Below, one piece after another: positions 38,285-49,322 of a DNA stretch of 64,000 bases (position 1 is its first letter; the number at the start of each line of letters is the position of its first letter). Origin of the DNA: Hyphomicrobium_A sp963812795 (GTDB lineage: Bacteria > Pseudomonadota > Alphaproteobacteria > Rhizobiales > Hyphomicrobiaceae). Under the pieces are notes generated by a model. The model was not told the DNA's origin. It saw only the letters and a list, made by a program, of their open reading frames with translations, and made no database searches. Location: the NCBI GenBank assembly GCA_963812795.1, contig CAWEWG010000007.1, positions 62,001 through 126,000 on the forward strand, given 5' to 3'. The position numbers and the translations under genes are program-made.

Positions 38285-38444
38285 TGAGCGGATGCCGAGC
38301 CTGATTGTTGCGGGGTGAATTTGGGCGCAACCTACGGGAGCGTCTGCCCCGCTTCAACCAAAACAACCGGCCAATTTGACGAAGATGGTCCGGCGTCCCT
38401 AATCTTGCGCAACTTCTAGACGAGGATCGAACATAGCCCGATCG

Positions 38445-39504
38445 ATGACCGATGGCGGAAGCGAGCTGACCAAGCTCAGCGAGCGCTCCCGCACAATTCT
38501 AAGGCAGATCGTCGAGTCCTATCTCGAAACGGGTGAGCCGGTCGGCTCGCGCAACTTGTCGCGCGTGCTGCCGATGGCGCTGTCGCCCGCCTCGATCCGC
38601 AACGTCATGTCGGACCTGGAGCAGCTCGGGCTGATCGTGGCGCCGCATACCTCGGCCGGGCGCCTGCCGACGCAACTCGGCCTGCGCCTGTTCGTCGACG
38701 GCCTGCTGGAAGTCGGCGACCTCACCAGCAAGGACCGCCGGCAGATCGAATCCCACATCGCCGGCAAGCGCTCGACGAGCGTCGATGACGTGCTGCGCGA
38801 AGTCGGCGAGATGATCTCGGGGCTGTCGCACTGCGCCGGCGTCGTCCTTGCCGACAAGCAGGTGACGCGCCTCAAGCACATCGAGTTCGTGCTGCTGGAA
38901 CCGGGCAAGGCGCTCGTCGTCCTCGTCGGCGATGATCAGACGGTCGAGAACCGCATCATCAACCTCCCGCAAGGCCTGCCGCCGATCGGCGCTGGTGGAA
39001 GCGGCCAACTATCTCAACGCGCACGTCCGTGGCTTCACCATGGGCGAGGCGCGCGCCCGCATCGAGCAGCAACTGCAGACCGCACGGCAGGAACTCGACG
39101 AATTGACCAAGCGCGTCATCCAGGCGGGGCTGGCCGAGTGGTCGGGCTCGCTCGATGACCGCAAGAGCCTGATCGTGCGCGGGCAGGCTAACCTTTTAAA
39201 GGATGTGCATGCCCAGGAGGATCTGGAGCGCATCCGCCTGTTGTTCGACGACCTCGAGCGTCAGAGCGACCTCGTGCAGTTGCTCGGGCTGTCGGAAACC
39301 GCCGACGGAGTGCGCATTTTCATCGGCTCGGAGAACAAACTGTTCTCGCTTTCGGGCTCCTCGTTGATCGTCGCCCCCTTCCACGATGAGCGCCGCAAGG
39401 TCGTCGGCGTGCTCGGCGTCATCGGTCCCACCCGCATCAATTATGCCCGCATCATCCCGATGGTGGACTACACGGCCAAGCTCGTTAGCCGACTGTTGAC
39501 TTGA
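38445..39504 (+). CDS. hrcA: Heat-inducible transcription repressor HrcA (one frame change)
   Basis: Represses chaperone operons by binding CIRCE. N-terminal winged helix SERSRTILRQIVESYLETGE, GSRNLSRVLPMALSPASIRN, MSDLEQLGLIVAPHTSAGRL; the GAF-like middle domain reaches NRIINLPQGLPP, where a frame change near 38990 leads to VEAANYLNAHVRGFTMGEAR and the C-terminal FIGSENKLFSLSGSSLIVAP and GVLGVIGPTRINYARIIPMV. No CIRCE element is seen upstream, so its targets (probably groESL) are elsewhere. Confidence 0.94.
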
Positions 39505-39600
39505 TTTTTATCGAGCATCGCCTGATATCGGGCTCGCATTGATCCCGGCCTCCCCTGGAGCGCCGCCAGCAACGAGGATCCGCGGACACGCGGAGTAGCC

Positions 39601-40185
39601 ATGGCTGACGAGAACAAAAAGGCCGATCCGAGCACCGAGGCTCCAGAGACCGCAGACCCCGGGGCCGAGGAAGCCAACGCGCAACTGGCGACCCTTGAAG
39701 GCCGCATCGCCGACCTTACGGATCGGCTGTTGCGTGCCCATGCCGAGATGGACAATCTGCGCAAGCGCACCGAGCGCGACAAAGAAGACACGGCCAAGTA
39801 CGCCATCTCCAAGTTCGCGCGCGATGTCCTTGCCGTCGGTGACAACCTGCAACGTGCCACCGCCGCCGTGCCGCCCGGCGCCGCCGATGCCGACCCGGCC
39901 CTTAAGGCGCTCGTCGAAGGCGTCGCCATGACCGAGCGCGAGTTCGTCAACGTGCTGGAACGCAATGGCGTCAAGCGCCTCGACCCGGAAGGCCAGCCCT
40001 TCAATCCGCATCAGCACCAGGCCATGATCGAGATCGATCAGCCGGATGTCACGCCAGGAACGGTCGTTCAAGTGTATGCGCCTGGCTACGTTCTGGAGGA
40101 TCGCGTCCTGCGCCCGGCTATGGTCGTCGTGGCCAAGGGGGGCAACAAGGGCGCCCAGCCCAAGGCCTCCGACGACGCGGCCTAA
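39601..40185 (+). CDS. grpE: Nucleotide exchange factor GrpE
   Basis: One hundred and ninety-four residues. Acidic disordered N-terminus, long dimerising helix (LATLEGRIADLTDRLLRAHA, EMDNLRKRTERDKEDTAKYA), then the head domain ending HQAMIEIDQPDVTPGTVVQV and GYVLEDRVLRPAMVVVAKGG. Releases ADP from DnaK and acts as a thermosensor. It follows hrcA by 96 bases and precedes dnaK. Confidence 0.97.
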   Translation: MADENKKADPSTEAPETADPGAEEANAQLATLEGRIADLTDRLLRAHAEMDNLRKRTERDKEDTAKYAISKFARDVLAVGDNLQRATAAVPPGAADADPALKALVEGVAMTEREFVNVLERNGVKRLDPEGQPFNPHQHQAMIEIDQPDVTPGTVVQVYAPGYVLEDRVLRPAMVVVAKGGNKGAQPKASDDAA

Positions 40186-40268
40186 CGCGCACGGATTGGC
40201 AGCACTTCGAAGTGATCATATCCGCCGATTGGTGGGGAAAATTGAATGTCCCGGCGCGGTACCCGCCG

Positions 40269-40297
40269 TTGCGCCCCGGAAAAGCCACCTTATATAA
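40269..40297 (+). promoter_or_regulatory. Possible RpoH (sigma-32) promoter of dnaK
   Basis: TTGCGC at 40269 followed by 13 bases and CCTTATATAA at 40288, resembling the alphaproteobacterial heat-shock pattern CTTG...CCTATAT. The -10 is good, the -35 weak. It is 125 bases before dnaK. Confidence 0.4.
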
Positions 40298-40421
40298 GCG
40301 GCGTTTACCGTTTAGATGCTCCATAGGGGACCGCTTCGGCGCGGCCAGCCGCGCCCCGGATTTTTCGGACGCCGAGACCTCGGGTCCGGACGGTCTGCCG
40401 CAGAAGGATGAGGATAAGCAC

Positions 40422-42353
<1,932 letters not shown>

Positions 42354-42390
42354 CGCCCTGTGCTGCCAAGCTAGCGTTCGAAAAGACACG

Positions 42391-42412
42391 AGCCCGGCCT
42401 TTCGGCCGGGCT
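42391..42412 (+). terminator. Intrinsic terminator between dnaK and dnaJ
   Basis: Stem AGCCCGGCC / GGCCGGGCT with a TTTC loop, followed by TGTTGTT. Would reduce dnaJ relative to dnaK. Confidence 0.8.
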
Positions 42413-42571
42413 TGTTGTTAGGCGCGACCGACCGCCATCCCCTGTTGCGGCAACGCGGCCAGACCTCCACATACCCTCAAAGCGACCTCACCCTTCCCCA
42501 GCGTTGAAAACATCGCTATCTCCCAATAGGGCAATTGCATCGTGGACGAGACCGAAGGACCCGCGCTGAAC

Positions 42572-43714
42572 ATGGCCAAGCGCGACTACTATGAAACGTT
42601 GGGGCTTTCCCGTGGCGCCGGCGAGCAGGAGCTCAAGTCCGCCTACCGGCGGCTCGCCAAGGAGCTCCACCCCGACCGCAATCCCGGCGACAACCATGCC
42701 GAGATGCGCTTCAAGGAGCTGAACGAGGCCTACGAGGTTCTGAAGGATCCGCAAAAGCGCGCCGCCTACGATCACTTCGGCCACGCCGCGTTCGAGCACG
42801 GCGGCGGCGGCGCCCGCGGCTTCGGGCCCGACTTCGCGTCCTCGATGTCCGACATCTTCGATGACCTGTTCGGCGAGTTCATGGGCGGACGCCGCGGCGG
42901 CGGGGCTCGTTCGCGCACGGCGCGCGAGCGCGGCGCCGACCTGCGCTACAATCTCGAGATCACCCTGTCGGAAGCCTATGTCGGCAAGACCGCGCAGATC
43001 CGCGTGCCGACGTCCGTTTCCTGTGAAACATGTTCGGGATCGGGCGCGCGCGCCGGCACCAAGCCGATCACCTGCCCCACGTGTGCCGGTCATGGCAAGG
43101 TGCGGGCCAGCCAAGGCTTCTTCACCATCGAGCGCACCTGCCCCAACTGCCAGGGGCGTGGCGAGACCATCGAGGATCCGTGCGGCAACTGCCACGGCTC
43201 GGGGCGCGTCACCAAGGAGCGCACGCTTTCCGTCAACATTCCGCCGGGCGTCGAGGACGGCACGCGCATCCGCCTCGCGGGTGAAGGCGAAGCCGGACTA
43301 CGCGGCGGCCCGGCCGGCGATCTCTACATTTTCCTGTCGATCAAGCCGCACGAGTTCTTTCAGCGCGACGGCGCCGACATCTTCTGCAAGGTGCCCATCG
43401 CCATGACCACGGCGGCGCTCGGCGGCCACGTCGAGGTGCCGACGGTCGAGGGTGCCGCGACGCGCATCAAAATCCCCGAGGGCTCCGAGAGCGGCAAGCA
43501 GTTCCGCCTGAAGGGCAAGGGCATGCCGGTGCTGCGCTCCAAGGTGAACGGCGACATGTACATCCAGGTCGAGGTGGAAACGCCAAAGAGCCTGACCAAG
43601 CGCCAGCGCGAGCTGCTCGAGGAATTCGAGAGCGAGAGCCACAAGGAAACGAGCCCGGAAAGCGCCGGCTTCTTTGCGCGCGTCAAGGATTTCTTCGAAG
43701 GCAAGGGCAACTAG
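42572..43714 (+). CDS. dnaJ: Chaperone DnaJ (Hsp40)
   Basis: Three hundred and eighty residues from the ATG at 42572; a GTG at 42542 is an alternative. J domain RDYYETLGLSRGAGEQELKS with HPD in ELHPDRNPGD, Gly/Phe-rich linker (GGGGARGFGPDFASS), four CxxCxGxG zinc repeats (CETCSGSGA, CPTCAGHGK, CPNCQGRGE, CGNCHGSGR), then the substrate-binding C-domains. A full-length class A DnaJ that stimulates DnaK. Confidence 0.97.
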   Translation: MAKRDYYETLGLSRGAGEQELKSAYRRLAKELHPDRNPGDNHAEMRFKELNEAYEVLKDPQKRAAYDHFGHAAFEHGGGGARGFGPDFASSMSDIFDDLFGEFMGGRRGGGARSRTARERGADLRYNLEITLSEAYVGKTAQIRVPTSVSCETCSGSGARAGTKPITCPTCAGHGKVRASQGFFTIERTCPNCQGRGETIEDPCGNCHGSGRVTKERTLSVNIPPGVEDGTRIRLAGEGEAGLRGGPAGDLYIFLSIKPHEFFQRDGADIFCKVPIAMTTAALGGHVEVPTVEGAATRIKIPEGSESGKQFRLKGKGMPVLRSKVNGDMYIQVEVETPKSLTKRQRELLEEFESESHKETSPESAGFFARVKDFFEGKGN

Positions 43715-43725
43715 GGGGTTCGACC

Positions 43726-44313
43726 ATGGCGACACCGGTGCGACTGCTGTTCTTCGCCGGCTCGTCGCGGACGGGGTCGTTCAACAAGCAACTGGCGCGG
43801 CTCGGCAGCATGATCGCCGACGCCAATGGCATTCCCTCGACCTTCGCCGACCTCGGCGACTACCCGATGCCGATCTATAACGCCGACCTCGAAGCCGCCG
43901 AGGGTCAGCCCGAAAACGCCCACAAGTTCAAGGAGCTCATGGCGGCGCATAGCGGCATCTTCATCGCCAGCCCCGAGTACAACGCCTCGATCACCCCGCT
44001 GCTGAAGAACACGCTCGACTGGGTGAGCCACGTGCGTGAGCCGGGCCCCAGTGGCTTCGAGGTGTACAAGACGCGCGTCTTCGCGCTCGGCTCCTCATCG
44101 AACGGCGGCATGGGCGGGCTGCGCAGCCTGACGACCGTGCGCCAGGTGCTGGAGCTCGGCCTCGGCGCCCTCGTGCTGCCCGACCAGTTCGCCGTGCCGC
44201 GCGCCAAGGAGGCCTACGGCGAGGATGGGCATCTCAAGAACAAGGACAGCCAAGAGGCGTTCAAGGCGCTGATCCAGAAGCTTGCGCGCGCCGCGCATGT
44301 GCTGCATGGGTAG
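43726..44313 (+). CDS. NADPH-dependent FMN reductase family protein
   Basis: One hundred and ninety-five residues with a flavodoxin-like fold. LLFFAGSSRTGSFNKQLARL is the FMN phosphate loop, SPEYNASITPLLKNTLDWVS is the family signature, and ALGSSSNGGMGGLRSLTTVR contacts the isoalloxazine. Likely reduces FMN, quinones or azo compounds using NAD(P)H. Starts 11 bases after dnaJ, so probably cotranscribed. Confidence 0.92.
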   Translation: MATPVRLLFFAGSSRTGSFNKQLARLGSMIADANGIPSTFADLGDYPMPIYNADLEAAEGQPENAHKFKELMAAHSGIFIASPEYNASITPLLKNTLDWVSHVREPGPSGFEVYKTRVFALGSSSNGGMGGLRSLTTVRQVLELGLGALVLPDQFAVPRAKEAYGEDGHLKNKDSQEAFKALIQKLARAAHVLHG

Positions 44314-44343
44314 CCGCTAGCTCCCCTCCAGCCCCTTGCCGCA

Positions 44344-45069
44344 ATGACTGCACCGACCGCCAAAGACCGCCTCATCGTCGCCCTCGACATGCCGACGATC
44401 GAGGAAGCGCAGCGCCTCGTCGCCGCGCTCGGCGATAGCGTCAGCTTCTACAAGCTTGGCCTCGAATTGCTGTTCGCCGGCGGCCTGGAGCTGGCGCGCG
44501 CCCTCAAAGCGCAGCGCAAGCACGTCTTCCTCGACATGAAGCTGCTCGACATCGGCAACACGGTGGAGCGCGCCGTCGCCAATGCCACCGACTTCGGCGT
44601 CGATTTTCTCACCGTGCATGGCCACGACCTGAAGACCATGCGCGCCGCCGTGACAGGACGCGGTAGTAGCAAAATGAAGCTGCTCGCCGTCACGGTGCTG
44701 ACCAACCTCACCGCCGACGACCTCAAGCAGCAGGGCTCGACACTCGCCCCCGCCGACCTCGTTCTGCGCCGCGCCAAGCTGGCGCGGGAATCCGGCTTCG
44801 ACGGCGTCATCGCCTCCGGCCAGGAGGCGGGGCGCATTCGCCAGGAGGTTGGACCGGGCTTCCTCATCGTCACTCCCGGCATCCGCCTCACGGGCAGCGC
44901 CACCGACGACCAGGAGCGCATCACCACGCCCGGGCACGCCATTGCCACCGGCGCCGACTACATCGTCGTCGGCCGCCCGATCACGCAGGCCGACGACCCA
45001 AAAATGATCGCGGAAAACTTCATCAACCACATCCGCGAAGCAAGGGCGCCGGCAGGTAAGCCGAACTGA
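44344..45069 (+). CDS. pyrF: Orotidine 5'-phosphate decarboxylase
   Basis: Two hundred and forty-one residues, TIM barrel. RLIVALDMPTIEEAQRLVAA opens the barrel; the catalytic Lys-Asp tetrad is in KHVFLDMKLLDIGNTVERAV, followed by DFLTVHG; phosphate is bound by TPGIRLTGS and ADYIVVGRPITQA. Catalyses the last step of UMP synthesis. Follows the FMN reductase by 30 bases. Confidence 0.97.
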   Translation: MTAPTAKDRLIVALDMPTIEEAQRLVAALGDSVSFYKLGLELLFAGGLELARALKAQRKHVFLDMKLLDIGNTVERAVANATDFGVDFLTVHGHDLKTMRAAVTGRGSSKMKLLAVTVLTNLTADDLKQQGSTLAPADLVLRRAKLARESGFDGVIASGQEAGRIRQEVGPGFLIVTPGIRLTGSATDDQERITTPGHAIATGADYIVVGRPITQADDPKMIAENFINHIREARAPAGKPN

Positions 45070-45096
45070 TAGAAACGACGGGAGGAGTGTGAGCCC

Positions 45097-45384
45097 ATGC
45101 CGAAGGGATACGTGATCGTCCGAGCCGAGGTGACCAACCCGGAGAAGTGGGCCGAGTACGTGACGAAGTCGAAGGTGGCGCTCGAAAAGTTCGGCGGGCG
45201 CCGGATCGTCGGCGGCGGCCAGGCGAAGATCGTCGAGGGCGACGGGCTGCCGCGCAACGTCGTGATCGAGTTCGACAGCTTCGAGAAGGCCCAGGGCTAT
45301 GCGAACTCGCCCGAGTACGCCGAAGCCAAGAAGCTGCGCCAGGGCGCCGGCACGCTGCACATGGTCGTCGTCGAAGGCATCTAG
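45097..45384 (+). CDS. DUF1330 family protein
   Basis: Ninety-five residues with a dimeric alpha-beta (ferredoxin-like) fold: GYVIVRAEVTNPEKWAEYVT, GGRRIVGGGQAKIVEGDGLP, VVIEFDSFEKAQGYANSPEY, AEAKKLRQGAGTLHMVVVEG. GGAGG precedes the ATG. Function unknown; often next to pyrF in this order. Confidence 0.93.
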   Translation: MPKGYVIVRAEVTNPEKWAEYVTKSKVALEKFGGRRIVGGGQAKIVEGDGLPRNVVIEFDSFEKAQGYANSPEYAEAKKLRQGAGTLHMVVVEGI

Positions 45385-45411
45385 GTCGAAGTCGCCAACG
45401 GTCTCTTCCTA

Positions 45412-45525
45412 CTTCACCCTCCCCCTTGACGGGGGAGGGCCGGGGTGGGAGGTGGTGCACTCCAGTGATGTCGGGGACACCCCCTCCCTGAACCCTCCTA
45501 CCCACACGGCGGGGAGGGAACTTTG
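45412..45525. repeat. Interspersed repeat (CCCTCCCCC ... GGGGGAGGG type)
   Basis: Begins with the inverted pair CCCTCCCCC / GGGGGAGGG around TTGAC, then GGGGTGGGAGGTGG and ends with CCCTCCCTGAACCCTCC and GGGGAGGG. This G/C-run element is found between genes in many alphaproteobacterial genomes, usually as a REP-like repeat. The trmD start follows at once. Confidence 0.65.
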
Positions 45526-45534
45526 TGGAGAGCC

Positions 45535-46263
45535 ATGCCGCATTTTCCAAGCAAAGGTGAGCGTCCGCCCTGGCGGGCAACGGTGCTGACGCTGTTCCCG
45601 GAGATGTTCCCCGGGCCGCTCGGTATCTCGCTCGTTGGCGGGGCGCTGCAAGCGGGGCTGTGGTCGCTGCGCACCGTTGCCATTCGCGACTTCGGCATTG
45701 GGCGCCATCGCGCCGTCGACGACACGCCGACGGGCGGCGGCTCCGGCATGGTAATGCGCGCCGATGTCCTCGCCGCCGCCATCGACCACGCCCGCATCGA
45801 CGAAGCCGATGCGCCGCTGATCTACCTGTCGCCGCGCGGCGAGCCGCTGACGCAAGCCCTCGCCGCGGAACTCGCCTCCGGCCCTGGCGCGCTGCTCCTT
45901 GCAGGACGCTTTGAGGGCGTCGACGAGCGCGTCATCGCCGGCCGCCGCATGCGCGAGGTGTCGATTGGCGACTACGTCCTGTCAGGCGGCGAAGTGGCCG
46001 CCATGGTGCTCATCGATGCCTGCGTGCGGCTGCTGCCGGGCGTCATCGGCGCCGAAGGCTCGCTGGCAGAGGAGAGCTTCGAGGGCGGGCTGCTGGAATA
46101 TCCGCACTACACAAAGCCACGCGAGTGGGAGGGCCGCACCATCCCCGAGGTGCTGCTGTCCGGCGACCACAAAAAGATCGGCGAATGGCGCCGCAGCGAG
46201 GCCGAGCGCATCACGGCCGAGCGTCGCCCCGACCTCCTGAAGCCCGCTAAGCCGCGGACCTAG
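45535..46263 (+). CDS. trmD: tRNA (guanine37-N1)-methyltransferase
   Basis: About 242 residues from the ATG at 45535. SPOUT-knot enzyme that makes m1G37 and prevents frameshifting. ATVLTLFPEMFPGPLGISLV, IRDFGIGRHRAVDDTPTGGG, GMVMRADVL, IYLSPRGEPLTQALA, LLLAGRFEGVDERVI, and the trefoil-knot SAM site REVSIGDYVLSGGEVAAMVL; end region LEYPHYTKPREWEGRTIPEV. rimM is not adjacent, unlike the common order. Confidence 0.96.
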   Translation: MPHFPSKGERPPWRATVLTLFPEMFPGPLGISLVGGALQAGLWSLRTVAIRDFGIGRHRAVDDTPTGGGSGMVMRADVLAAAIDHARIDEADAPLIYLSPRGEPLTQALAAELASGPGALLLAGRFEGVDERVIAGRRMREVSIGDYVLSGGEVAAMVLIDACVRLLPGVIGAEGSLAEESFEGGLLEYPHYTKPREWEGRTIPEVLLSGDHKKIGEWRRSEAERITAERRPDLLKPAKPRT

Positions 46264-46633
46264 CCTTGCGGCCCAATAGCCACGCCGTCAGCAGCGTCAC
46301 GCCCAGGATGACGGCCTGGTAGAGGGGGCCATGCAGGACGACCAACCCAGATAGACTTTCCGTGCGGCTGCTGGGGCCCAGGAACGCGTCCCAGTAGAGC
46401 CAGGCGCCAAATGCGAACGCGAGGGCAAGCCCGACAACGATGGCAACCCATGCACTCGACGTGGCCGCCAACCGGCTGCCGATCCAATAGGCGAGGGGTA
46501 GCGGCGCCGCCACCCAGACGGCGAGGACGAGCGCCTGAAGCGGCTGGAATCCGCTTAGCATCAGCAGGAATACCCCGGCGCTAAGAGCCACCCACGCGAC
46601 GGCCAATATCCGGGCGATGGTAACGAGCGGCAT
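46247..46633 (-). CDS. Four-helix membrane protein of unknown function
   Basis: One hundred and twenty-eight residues, four predicted helices (IARILAVAWVALSAGVFLLM, ALVLAVWVAAPLPLAYWI, AWVAIVVGLALAFAFGAWLY, YQAVILGVTLLTAWLLG). The 3' end overlaps the trmD end by 17 bases, convergent. No family recognised. Confidence 0.6.
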   Translation of the reverse strand: MPLVTIARILAVAWVALSAGVFLLMLSGFQPLQALVLAVWVAAPLPLAYWIGSRLAATSSAWVAIVVGLALAFAFGAWLYWDAFLGPSSRTESLSGLVVLHGPLYQAVILGVTLLTAWLLGRKARSAA

Positions 46634-46799
46634 ACGGGCGGATCCTCTTAACTACCGGCGCGGGCGACAAATCACCCCGCCCCATATCGACAAGCCAGTG
46701 TGTTTCCGCTATGACCCGGGCAAATTCCCCAAGGCTCGCCGTTTCGGGGTGCCGGCTTGTCGCCGTGCCTCGCCGGTCTATTGCAGTTTAAGGTGCCCT

Positions 46800-47453
46800 A
46801 TGAACGTTATCCAAGAGATCGAGCGCGAGCAGATCAATGCCGTGATGGCAAAGCGCGGCGTGCCCGAGTTCGGCCCCGGCGACACCGTCAAGGTGATGGT
46901 GAAGGTCATCGAGGGCGATAACGTCCGCACCCAGGCCTATGAGGGCGTCGTCATCGGCCGCTCCGGCGCCGGCATCAACGAGAACTTCACCGTCCGCAAG
47001 ATCTCGTACGGCGAGGGCGTCGAGCGCGTTTTCCCGATCTACTCCCCCTACATCGCCGAGATCGAAGTCATCCGTCGCGGCAAGGTGCGTCGCGCCAAGC
47101 TGTATTATCTCCGCGGTCGCCGCGGCAAGTCGGCCCGCATCGTCGAACGCTCGGATGCGCGCGCCCGCCGCCTGAACGCCCAGTGGAAGGGCTTCAAGAA
47201 GCAGAAGGGCGAGCCGGACGACCTGACGCAGATCAAGGGCATCGACGCCGATCTCGTCGGCCGCCTGCGCCAGCTCAACGTCGTCAAGCTGGAGCAGATC
47301 GCCAACCTGTCGGACGACGACATCGCCAACATCGATGAAGTGCTGCAGCTCGGCGGCCGCATCGAGAAGGACGACTGGATCGGCCAGGCTCAGAACCTGA
47401 TCGCCGAGGCCTCCGCCGCCGAAGTGCCGGCCGAGGAAGAGGCCAAGGCCTAA
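46800..47453 (+). CDS. rplS: Ribosomal protein bL19 with a C-terminal helix-hairpin-helix extension
   Basis: Two hundred and seventeen residues; typical bL19 is 115-150. The L19 core is complete: IQEIEREQINAVMAK, GDTVKVMVKVIEGDNVRTQA, YEGVVIGRSGAGINENFTVR, VERVFPIYSPYIAEIEVIRR and KVRRAKLYYLRGRRGKSARI. After a basic linker (RARRLNAQWKGFKKQKG) a second domain follows: DDLTQIKGIDADLVGRLRQL and EQIANLSDDDIANIDEVLQL with RIEKDDWIGQAQNLI. This matches the small HhH-like module often appended to alphaproteobacterial bL21 and Nuo subunits. The acidic end is AEEEAKA. Sits at the subunit interface of the 50S. Confidence 0.95.
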   Translation: MNVIQEIEREQINAVMAKRGVPEFGPGDTVKVMVKVIEGDNVRTQAYEGVVIGRSGAGINENFTVRKISYGEGVERVFPIYSPYIAEIEVIRRGKVRRAKLYYLRGRRGKSARIVERSDARARRLNAQWKGFKKQKGEPDDLTQIKGIDADLVGRLRQLNVVKLEQIANLSDDDIANIDEVLQLGGRIEKDDWIGQAQNLIAEASAAEVPAEEEAKA

Positions 47454-47581
47454 GCCGGACTTTCATCATTGATTGATGTTGCGGCGCGCTTATCGAAGGC
47501 GCGCCGTTCGTTTATTGCGCGTGGCGCAATTTGCATTACATTTCCGAAGCTGGCCCGCATGGGGCGTTCAGGAACAACACG

Positions 47582-48406
47582 ATGTCGAATGTGGAAGTCG
47601 GTCGCGCACCCGACCGCGATGGAAAGGTCAGGCGCCACGGACCGGAGGCTTTTGCCGGCATGCGCAAGGCCGGGCAGCTCGCCGCCGCGGCGCTCGACAT
47701 GCTCGCCGAGCACGTGAAGCCGGGCGTCACCACCGAAGAGCTGGACGAACGCGTGCTGGCGTTCGCGCTCGATAACAACGCTTATCCCGCGCCGCTCAAC
47801 TACCGCGGCTTCCCCAAGGCGATCTGCACCTCGATCAACCACGTGGTCTGCCACGGCATCCCCGGGCCCAAGCCGCTGCGCGACGGCGACATCGTCAACA
47901 TCGACGTGACGCTGATCGTTGACGGCTGGCACGGCGATACGAGCCGCATGTACCCCGTTGGACATATCTCGCGCCGTGCCGAGCGGCTCATCGCCGTCAC
48001 CTTCGAGGCGCTGCGGCGAGGCGTCGCCGAAGTGCGCCCCGGCAACACCACCGGGCACATCGGCGCCGCCATCCAGGCCTATGCCGAGGCCGAACGCTGC
48101 TCCATCGTGCGCGACTTTTGCGGTCATGGCCTGGGCCGCGTGTTCCACGACCGCCCCAACATTCTGCACTACGGCGAAGCCGGCGAAGGCGTCGTGCTCG
48201 AGCCCGGCATGCTGTTCACCATCGAGCCGATGATCAACCTCGGGCGCCCGCACGTGAAAGTGCTGCCGGACGGCTGGACGGCAGTGACGCGCGACCGCGA
48301 GCTGTCGGCGCAGTTCGAGCATAGCGTCGGCGTGACCGAGTTCGGGTGCGAGGTGTTCACGCACTCGCCCGCCGGGCTCGACTACCCGCGCTTCGACGCG
48401 CGCTAG
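47582..48406 (+). CDS. map: Type I methionine aminopeptidase
   Basis: About 274 residues from the ATG at 47582. Removes the initiator Met from nascent proteins. Metal-binding and catalytic residues are visible: SINHVVCHGIP (His), DIVNIDVTLIVDGWHGDTSR (two Asp), FCGHGLGRVFHDRPNILHYG (His) and LEPGMLFTIEPMIN (Glu), and QFEHSVGVTEFG (Glu). Follows rplS. Confidence 0.97.
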   Translation: MSNVEVGRAPDRDGKVRRHGPEAFAGMRKAGQLAAAALDMLAEHVKPGVTTEELDERVLAFALDNNAYPAPLNYRGFPKAICTSINHVVCHGIPGPKPLRDGDIVNIDVTLIVDGWHGDTSRMYPVGHISRRAERLIAVTFEALRRGVAEVRPGNTTGHIGAAIQAYAEAERCSIVRDFCGHGLGRVFHDRPNILHYGEAGEGVVLEPGMLFTIEPMINLGRPHVKVLPDGWTAVTRDRELSAQFEHSVGVTEFGCEVFTHSPAGLDYPRFDAR

Positions 48407-48422
48407 AACATGGGCGAGCGCC

Positions 48423-49164
48423 ATGCCGGATCGCGATAGGGGCGGCGACGGCGAGGCGGCAGACAAGCAGGGCTCATTCCTCGAAGCGCCGATCCCCGAT
48501 CACGCGGGGCATCGCCAGCGCCTGCGCGATCGCTTTCGCAAAGGCGGCGCCGATGCGCTACCGGACTACGAGCTCTTGGAGCTGGTGCTGTTCCGCGCCC
48601 TGCCGCGCCGCGACACCAAGGGCATCGCCAAGCGCCTGCTGGCCCGCTTTGGATCCTTCGCCGAGGTGGTCAATGCCCCCGAGCCGCGGCTCAAGGAAAT
48701 CCCGGATGTGGGCGACAGCGTCGTCACCGAGCTGAAACTCGTCCGCGCGGCGGCATTGCGAACTCGTTCGCACCGAGGCTGTCCAGCGTCCGGTCTTGTC
48801 ATCGGGGAAGCAGGTGCTCGACTATCTGCGCGCCGCGCAGAGCTACGAGCACCGCGAGCAGTTCCGCATCCTCTTTCTCGACAAGCGCAACCGTCTCATC
48901 GCCGACGAGGTGCAGGGCCATGGCACTGTCGACCATACGCCCGTCTACGTGCGCGAAGTGGTGAAGCGCGCGCTGGAGTTGTCTGCAACGGCAATCATTC
49001 TCGTGCACAATCATCCCTCGGGCGACCCGACGCCCTCGCGTGCCGACGTCGACATGACGAAGCAAATCGTCGCAACCGCCGCACCCCTCGGCGTCGCCGT
49101 TCACGACCATATTATCGTTGGCCGTGAAGGCCATGCGAGCCTCAAGGCGCTGCGCCTCATTTGA
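48423..49164 (+). CDS. radC: RadC-family (MPN/JAMM) DNA repair protein (one frame change)
   Basis: Starts MPDRDRGGDGEAA; GHRQRLRDRFRKGGADALPD, YELLELVLFRALPRRDTKGI and FGSFAEVVNAPEPRLKEIPD (helix-hairpin-helix) precede a frame change near 48765, after which LSSGKQVLDYLRAAQ, EQFRILFLDKRNRLIADEVQ, and the JAMM metal motif ILVHNHPSGDPTPSRADVDM appear. Zn2+-dependent enzyme of uncertain function despite its name. Start is 16 bases after map. Confidence 0.93.
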
Positions 49165-49322
49165 GCCCAGCTTCCCTTGAACCTGCCCGACGTATATGAG
49201 GTTGAGGCCACAACGCACCGCGCCCCGGCGCCTTTCGATCATGTGTAACCGGCTCTTTACCGAGTCATTGTGGACTACACCCATTAGCCGAATCGCTCCG
49301 ACGCTTCGATCGACGAGGATCC

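Noticed and set aside
38285..38444. CIRCE element upstream of hrcA
   Set aside because: No TTAGCACTC-N9-GAGTGCTAA in the intergenic region.
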